A stretch of DNA of 38,188 nt from a virus. The stretch lies in IMG/VR virus record IMGVR_UViG_3300022839_000040, positions 1 to 38,188 of that record. One strand, written 5' to 3'. A model generated the notes under the pieces. It worked only from the letters and a program-made list of their open reading frames with translations. It did no database searches and was not told where the DNA came from. Of the stretch, positions 33,601 through 38,188 are shown in pieces. The position numbers and the translations under genes were made by a program. Positions within the stretch are counted from its first letter, which is position 1, and each line of letters begins with the position of its first letter.

Positions 33601-36600
33601 ATCACATTTGATTCATACACCTGGACAGTTTTACGATATAACCAAGCACCACAACTTAATATTATTGACGTATCTCTAGCAGATGGGCAAGTAACAATTA
33701 CACTGTCACGCCGTCATAGTCTTATAGTTGACGACATTGTTGGGGTTAAGGAAATTCCTAATCTTACAGGATTTTTTAAGATTGTTGAAGTTGGAGATTA
33801 TACATTAGTAGTTGAAGCAACCTCAACTACTGCACCTGAATTTGATGCTAGCACACTTACAACATTGTACACGTTGACTACTGCTCGTACTGCATCCTAC
33901 GACACATTGGATCCAGAAGCAGCCGCATTATTAGTTAATGGCGCTAAACTGTGGGTTGACAACAACGGCAGTGACCTTTGGGAAGTTATTAGAAAAAATA
34001 AACAATTTGTAAACAAAGAATTAACTGAGTATGGCATTACCACTCCTATTAATGCAGGAACTAAAGTTATCTATGATGACAATTTAAAACAGACTATATC
34101 TAGTATTCCAGGATCCGGATATGTAATGAGTTATATTGAATCACATAATGGTCTAACACTAAAACAAATTATTGCTCCTCTAAGCGGGTTCGAGTCAAAT
34201 GTTGTTGGATCGTTTGGTAGCAAGATGGCGATAAGTCCAGACAGTCGTTGGTTAATCGTGTCATCACCATTGGCCAGCGGAATCAAGAGTAATTACCAGG
34301 GTGGTTTTTCATCAGCATCATACATAGAGGATGATATTGTTCTATATGCTGGTAGTTTATGGAAAGCAAACAAGGATATAAACACTAGCGATTACAGCAC
34401 GATTGATCTTGATTCAGAAAATTGGGAACAAGCTAACTCTATTCCTGCACTATCGTCCGGAAGAGCTCCTGGATTTACTCAGCAAGGTATGATTTCTATT
34501 TACGAATGGAGTAACCAACAATGGAATATACATTCTTCATTTGTTAGCCCGCGTCCACAAGAATATGAATTCTTTGGCTCAGAAGTTGCAATTGGAGTAA
34601 GCGGCACAGAATATTACATGGCAGTCTCTGCAATCGGTTCACTAGAAAATCGAGGAAGAGTTTACCTATTTGAATACGACGGCGTAGAGTGGACACACAA
34701 AGAAAATTCTAGCTATGCTGGAATCTATGATCCAACAGGAGCAACTAGTTACCCAGCAGGAACAATTGTTTGGTTTAACGAATCTTTGTGGCAGTCTCTA
34801 GAAGACCAACTAGGTGACGGCAGCTCTATTACTGTAGACTCACAACAGTGGACACAACTAGATCCAGTATCTACACATACCTCACTACCATCAAATATCT
34901 CCATTGACGATGATGGATCAACATTAGCGCTTATAAATCTTACAGAAGAAGCTACTATTGGTATATTAGGCAACACGCAATTAGCAGAATTAATTAAAGT
35001 AGGAGACGAGTTCGGTACTTCGATGACTATGAGCCGAGACGGTGGCATTCTTGTTATCGGTGCACCAAACAGCGACGGCCAATATTTTGCAAACTACAGA
35101 GGACAATGGAGAGCAGATGTAGAGTATGCTGAAAATGATGTAGTGAAGTCTGAAACACAATATTATAAATTAACAGATGCAACAAGCATTAACGACGACC
35201 CGTCAGGCAGTGGACTGCCTTGGATTAATGTGGGCGATAGTACCACAGTATCATCTGGCAAAGTTTACATTTACCAACGGTCTACATTGGGAACATATGA
35301 TCTCAAGCAGACAATCAATGCTGGATCGATGGTAGGGTTAAATGATATTACTACCGGCAATACAGAAATTAATGCAGGCGACCAATTTGGATTTGCTATT
35401 GATGTTGATTATTCAGGAACTACACTAGTAATAACAAGTCCTAGGGCAGACTTAAATCTTATAAATCAAGGCTCTGCTTATGTGTTCGAAACTGCAGGAC
35501 TTGCAGCCCTCGAATTTAGATTGAAGCAAAAACTAGAAAGTTTTGAACAGTATGCTGATGAATGGTTCGGCCAAAGTATCTCTATTAGCTCTGGTACAGA
35601 AAGAATTGCCATCGGCGCAAAGAATACTCCGTTTGTTAATGTCACAATGTTTGATACTCTAGATGGTACATCGTTTGATCAGTCGCTAACACGATTTATC
35701 GATGCAAAGGGATATGCAGGCGCAGTATATGTATTTGAAAGAAAAGCAGATAGCTATTTCCTAACTGAAAAATTAGAAGCAGAGTTATCGCCGTTTGAAT
35801 CTTTTGGTAATAGCATAGATTGTACTAGATCTGCAATAGCTGTAGGATCTCCCAGATTTGTTGCGCCGGTATTGTCTGGATCAGCATTTACATACCCTGG
35901 ACAAAAGATAGGCACAGTTAGATTGTTTAGAAAAGATGAAACTATCGAATCATGGGAAGTGTTATCAACTAAGCAAAAAATTGTTGACCTTGCAAAAATT
36001 CGAAGCATTGGGTTATATGACAATGTCAAAAACACAAAAATTCAAGACATAGACTATGTTGACCATGCTAATTTAAAAATATTAAATTCTGCAGAACAGG
36101 AACTTGCATTCAAAACTCCGTTTGATCCGGCAGTGTACACACTAGGAACTGATGATCAAGTTGTTGAACCAACACAGTCATGGACTACTAAACATGTAGG
36201 TGAACTTTGGTGGGATTTGTCACAAGCTAAGTGGATAGACTATCAGCAAGGCGATATTGCTTATCGAGTAGGCAACTGGAATACTCTTGCAGCAGGCGCA
36301 AGTATTGACATTTACGAATGGGTAGAAAGTTTACTGCTACCGTCAGAATGGAGCGGAGTTGCAGATACTAACGAAGGTATAGCCGAAGGTATTTCCGGAC
36401 AGCCATTATATCCTAATGATAATGTGTATTCAGTTAAAGAACTGTTTAATTCTAATACTGGGCTAGCAACCTCAACCTTATACTATTATTGGGTCAAGAG
36501 CAAAGTAACAGTACCTGAAAATATGCCAAGCAGAAGAATATCAGCTGCATCAGTTGCATCATATATCAGTAGCCCAGCAGGAACCGGAACAGCATTTGTT

Positions 36601-38188
36601 GCACTACTAGATACAGACAAAATATTAACGTATAACTTTACCTCGGTTATCTCGTCTGATACAGCATTGTTGAATATTGAATATCGTAAAACCACTGATA
36701 GTTTAAATGCAATACACAACGAATATCAATTGTTAACTGAAGGTGTAGCAGATAGCGTACCTACAAAACAGTTAGAAACAAAATGGATTGATAGTTTAAT
36801 TGGTATAAATTTAACAGGTGACCGAGTTCCAGATTCTACATTATCTGACAAACAAAAATACGGAATAAGTTTTAGACCAAGGCAGTCAATGTTTGTTAAC
36901 AATATAGCAGCACTGAAAGCAGCTATACAACGAGTTAATACTGTGTTGCAACAGGAATCGTTTGCAGATATTATCAATTTTAATAACTTAAATTTAATTG
37001 ACCAAGCACCTAATGCTGTATTAAATCGCTATGATGTTGCAGTAGATACATACGCAGACTTATTATTAGTGGGTACAGCTAAAACTCGTCAAGCGACTTT
37101 ATCAGTTAACATTGTAGACGGATTAATCGATACTATTGATATTGTTAGTCCGGGATTTGGTTACAAGCCAACAGAATTAGTTAATCAATCAATTCCTGGA
37201 GTGTATGTTGGACCAACGATTAGTATAACAGGTACAGGTACAGGCGCCACAGCAGAATGCCGCATTGATGGCCAGGGCAGAGTTATTACAGTTGTAGTAA
37301 CTTTAAAAGGCAAGAAATATAGTTCGGCATCTGCAGCAGTAAGACAGTTCTCAGTTTTAGTTAATAGTGATGCTACTTCTAATAATTTCTGGAGCATATA
37401 TGCATGGGATGATGTAAGAAAAGTATTCTTTAGAAGTGCATCGCAATCATATGATACTACACGTTATTGGAGTCTAGCAGATTGGTGGAAAGAAGGATAT
37501 ACTCCAACAGACCGCATTGTTAAGGAAATTACAAATCTTTCAGAGTATCCTGCGATAACAAATCTTAATGCAGGGGATTTAGTCCGTATCAAAGAATACG
37601 GCGCTGGCGGATGGGCAGTCTTTGAAGAACTAACTAATTTGCAAAATACTAGCATTAATACCTTTTTAGATAATCACCAACTAGTAGGCAGGGAGAAAGG
37701 TACTGTAGAATTATCTAGCAGTTTGTATGATATTACCGCATCTGGGATCGGGTACGATACTGCTCAAACATTCGATGCTACTTACTATGATATAGGTAAT
37801 TCTACCGAATTAAGAAATATTTTTGCGGCAGTTAAAGAAAATATATTTATTGGTGACTACGCAATTGAGTGGAATCGACTATTCTTTAATTCTGTAAGAT
37901 ATGCATTTGCTGAACAGCCATATATTGACTGGGCGTTTAAAACTAGTTTCTTAACAGCTACTCATAATGTAGGTCCGCTAACGCAAAAACTTAATTACAA
38001 AAATGATAACATTGAAAGTTTCCAAGAATATATTAACGAAGTTAAGCCATATAGAACAACAGTAAGAGAATATATCAGCAGATACGACACAATAGAAGCG
38101 GCACCGTCTGCAATTTCAGATTTTGATTTACCTCCAACTTACTCAGTTGAAGCAGGAAAAATTGTTCCAGTAAACCAATACAGTATCG
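27697..38188 (+). CDS. Giant baseplate wedge protein at the gp7 position, partial (3' end outside window)
   Basis: An open frame from ATG 27697 (purine-rich AAGAAGA upstream) to the right edge, at least 3497 codons, with in-frame reading and no stop in any stretch checked. It begins MADKKFPQSGLPIRKTVELLP, then 'KFMSAVVDPLVQPGTLQKLVGYVGRRYG' and 'YDYLDFKNQLQFFGN'; conserved landmarks include 'NPWSRYNRWFHRN' near residue 429 and 'RPHRCPWEMLGF' near 1160. A beta-propeller-like FG-GAP region spans about 2169-2750. W/Y-G-D-I-V modules similar to carbohydrate-binding modules lie near 223, 1462, 1720, 2209, 2349 and 2471. It follows gp6 as gp7 does in T4 (1032 aa). The wedge role is inferred from position. 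Confidence 0.85.
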   Translation, partial: MADKKFPQSGLPIRKTVELLPTVFRSDANDKFMSAVVDPLVQPGTLQKLVGYVGRRYGNTYNGSDIYIDTDNTLRSRYQLEPGVVSRTNNTVDSFYDYLDFKNQLQFFGNTEERDDLITGQEHYSWNPPIDWDKFINYREYYWEPSGPPAIPVFGQSAKIISTYKVALGLNSFIFTPDSFTNNPTITLYRGQSYKFQIKAPKEGFAIRTNYDTGSLIFNPARPYSANEQAVYDGKLWKAKVAIASGASSSITLGSQDWEFIALVASGTALDYSIGVTNNGIENGTLTFKVPYDAPDVLFYQSLIDPNKFGRFLITDIEANTKINIDKDIIGKITYTSSNGITFSNGMVLEFRGQVTPLKYSLDSWLVEGVGTAITLTRFADLIVPVLTTDTPEVVFDNEGFDTQPFDDATTYPAQKDYITIKRDSKDTNPWSRYNRWFHRNVLEYSYTLRGEDFSATESQRAKRPIIEFKSNIQLFNHGSISKEVVDYIDDYTTDVFSKIEGSVGYNIDGENLFEGARILVTADTDILANNKIYEVNFITHNNKKRIHLAETTDSDSVAGAGVLVRRGKNNGGLMYYFNGSSWLASQAKTAVNQPPLFDVFDSNGISFSNTDTYPINSFNGNKLFAYKIGNSIADKELGFSLSYLNIDNVGDIQFDWNWEIDNFTYTLDQLELTKNISSGYFKINPDDVYLNGWTKTDNTYIQPIIDSQVITEVTNTIKLTTINWDNVTDNTNLIINFYVNQQQKQVTPITRERGVFTFANNFAVDDVVYVKIITDLSPDTGYYEMPVSLEKNPLNQALTTFTLGQAIDHVAGSVEFDTRYSGNIPGISNIRDLDDYQPFAKRFLKHSGIAPLAVSLLCDKTSNIIKSIQHARKSYTDFKNNFIARSTTIDYNDNLINFVDDIITDLTKTKNADSAFSNSDMIGSGAFIAINYTVEDTGITTFALSEKFTLTELSNRAVYVYINNQQLLNATEYEFNATFGFITILADLAENDEVEIREYISTAANYIPSTPTSMGLYKKYTPMKFVDDTYQEPREVIQGHDGSITASYGDFRDDLLLELEYRIYNNIKQEYNTAIFDNDLVVGGYYSNVLYTKSQLDGIVVQEFLKWVQNTNINYTINEYFDSENSFTYTYSNMTDPSGTQNLPGYWRGVYQWFFDTDRPHRCPWEMLGFSEQPVWWEAEYGSAPYTSGNLILWEDLEAGIIRKGTTAGTYDRYKRPGLTTYIPVDSDGNLLSPLDAGVSKNFTLINNRGSFVLGDVSPAEYAWRSSSEWPFAVTLAMCLMKPFEFITDSFDRSNTTTNILGQTINSKTGVFSTLKDIVISTASNELTSGLVKYVSSYIRSIGADISEVNTKLRNLDVNLSTRLSGFVDKAQQKYILDSKNPSATSSNIYIPAENYDIIFNVSSPIASVSYSGVILEKSEGGWVISGYDNIHPYFNYYPAVANQADPTISVGGVSETFTDWTTNKTYNNGQIVRRNNTFYRALRTHSSSTVFDTAQWKKLPQLPLVGAVEAQRRRTFNTLNLSRLSYGARLDTVQEVVNFLLGYEAYLKSVGFTFNRYDPANQVSQDWTTSCKEYMFWTRQNWAVGSLITLSPGAEKLDITIPVGVADNILDGFYSYQLLKADGKPLAPNFINVNRSFQNITVATTNTTEGIHYLTVYYVLKEHVAIFSDRTVFNDIIYDKSTGYRQDRLKTQGFRTVDWDGDYTSPGFLFDNVNITAWAPFNDYKLGDIVSYRSYNWTSLVNQLGSETFNNTSWTKLDSTPEKQLVANFDYKINQFEDYYNVDAEGTGESQRALARHAVGYQTREYLQTLAEDPVTQFQLYQGFVREKGTANAISKVFNKLSRSTGDSIVLNEEWAFRVGRVGGTDQLREIEFEFSKNKFKIDPQPFLLTANIDTAITDQYYRIAQSNFTVSPIDFTFNVTPVAYSNGLEKTAGYVKNDQIDFILKSRDDILDLDINSVVENDHIWITFDSYTWTVLRYNQAPQLNIIDVSLADGQVTITLSRRHSLIVDDIVGVKEIPNLTGFFKIVEVGDYTLVVEATSTTAPEFDASTLTTLYTLTTARTASYDTLDPEAAALLVNGAKLWVDNNGSDLWEVIRKNKQFVNKELTEYGITTPINAGTKVIYDDNLKQTISSIPGSGYVMSYIESHNGLTLKQIIAPLSGFESNVVGSFGSKMAISPDSRWLIVSSPLASGIKSNYQGGFSSASYIEDDIVLYAGSLWKANKDINTSDYSTIDLDSENWEQANSIPALSSGRAPGFTQQGMISIYEWSNQQWNIHSSFVSPRPQEYEFFGSEVAIGVSGTEYYMAVSAIGSLENRGRVYLFEYDGVEWTHKENSSYAGIYDPTGATSYPAGTIVWFNESLWQSLEDQLGDGSSITVDSQQWTQLDPVSTHTSLPSNISIDDDGSTLALINLTEEATIGILGNTQLAELIKVGDEFGTSMTMSRDGGILVIGAPNSDGQYFANYRGQWRADVEYAENDVVKSETQYYKLTDATSINDDPSGSGLPWINVGDSTTVSSGKVYIYQRSTLGTYDLKQTINAGSMVGLNDITTGNTEINAGDQFGFAIDVDYSGTTLVITSPRADLNLINQGSAYVFETAGLAALEFRLKQKLESFEQYADEWFGQSISISSGTERIAIGAKNTPFVNVTMFDTLDGTSFDQSLTRFIDAKGYAGAVYVFERKADSYFLTEKLEAELSPFESFGNSIDCTRSAIAVGSPRFVAPVLSGSAFTYPGQKIGTVRLFRKDETIESWEVLSTKQKIVDLAKIRSIGLYDNVKNTKIQDIDYVDHANLKILNSAEQELAFKTPFDPAVYTLGTDDQVVEPTQSWTTKHVGELWWDLSQAKWIDYQQGDIAYRVGNWNTLAAGASIDIYEWVESLLLPSEWSGVADTNEGIAEGISGQPLYPNDNVYSVKELFNSNTGLATSTLYYYWVKSKVTVPENMPSRRISAASVASYISSPAGTGTAFVALLDTDKILTYNFTSVISSDTALLNIEYRKTTDSLNAIHNEYQLLTEGVADSVPTKQLETKWIDSLIGINLTGDRVPDSTLSDKQKYGISFRPRQSMFVNNIAALKAAIQRVNTVLQQESFADIINFNNLNLIDQAPNAVLNRYDVAVDTYADLLLVGTAKTRQATLSVNIVDGLIDTIDIVSPGFGYKPTELVNQSIPGVYVGPTISITGTGTGATAECRIDGQGRVITVVVTLKGKKYSSASAAVRQFSVLVNSDATSNNFWSIYAWDDVRKVFFRSASQSYDTTRYWSLADWWKEGYTPTDRIVKEITNLSEYPAITNLNAGDLVRIKEYGAGGWAVFEELTNLQNTSINTFLDNHQLVGREKGTVELSSSLYDITASGIGYDTAQTFDATYYDIGNSTELRNIFAAVKENIFIGDYAIEWNRLFFNSVRYAFAEQPYIDWAFKTSFLTATHNVGPLTQKLNYKNDNIESFQEYINEVKPYRTTVREYISRYDTIEAAPSAISDFDLPPTYSVEAGKIVPVNQYSI

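Noticed and set aside
28822-37655. Minus-strand frames opposite the giant gene
   Set aside because: The plus strand carries one continuous frame with recognisable modules; the minus frames are chance antisense frames.
1-38188. CRISPR array, insertion sequence or integrase/attachment site
   Set aside because: No regularly spaced repeats, transposase-like frames or tRNA-associated att sites were seen; the content is that of a virulent T4-like phage.

Overview
The window is part of the genome of a T4-like contractile-tailed phage (myovirus). It carries the T4 virion core gene set: gp20, gp21, gp22, gp23, gp26, gp48, gp53, gp5, gp25, gp6 and a gp7-position gene. It also has the late sigma factor gp55 and the recombination nuclease pair gp46/gp47. 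AT-rich DNA, a short major capsid protein, long gp6 and gp20, a gp5 without lysozyme and very large baseplate proteins point to the marine/freshwater T4-like branch rather than to T4 itself. The host cannot be told from the sequence.

Layout. (1) 1-11639, minus strand: the head and tail-core cluster. In transcription order it holds a tape-measure-like protein, portal gp20, a conserved 80-aa protein, a Rossmann-type MptE-like protein, an acidic gp67-like core protein, protease gp21, scaffold gp22 and capsid gp23. A strong terminator follows, then small virion and fibre-like genes, the last of which runs off the left edge. (2) 11708-12786, plus strand: gp26 and a gp51-like reading frame, apparently joined by a programmed -1 frameshift. 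(3) 12833-13399, minus: a small protein with a head-targeting leader. (4) 13400-13996: about 600 bases with no gene but many hairpins. (5) 13997-18344, minus: the early block gp55, gp47, gp46, a 77-aa protein and a GIY-YIG nuclease. gp47 has a perfect sigma70-type promoter. (6) 18425-38188, plus: the baseplate operon gp48, gp53, a large hub-like protein, gp5, gp25, gp6 and a giant gene (more than 3497 codons) that starts at 27697 and is still open at the right edge.

How it fits together. Host-type promoters drive early expression of gp55 and gp46/47. gp55 then directs RNA polymerase to late promoters with the core NATAAATA, and such sites lie upstream of gp48, gp26, the tape measure gene, the internal head protein and the 131-aa virion gene. 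gp20 with gp67-like, gp22 and gp23 builds the prohead, which gp21 matures by cutting after L/I-x-E motifs visible in gp23, gp22 and the 188-aa protein. gp26/gp51, the tape measure, gp48, gp53, gp5, gp25, gp6 and the giant protein build the tail core and baseplate.

Most notable observations: the probable gp26-gp51 frameshift (slippery T TTT TTC followed by a perfect 9-bp stem), the giant baseplate gene with a beta-propeller and carbohydrate-binding-like insertions, the structured non-coding region, and the gp55/gp48 back-to-back promoter region.
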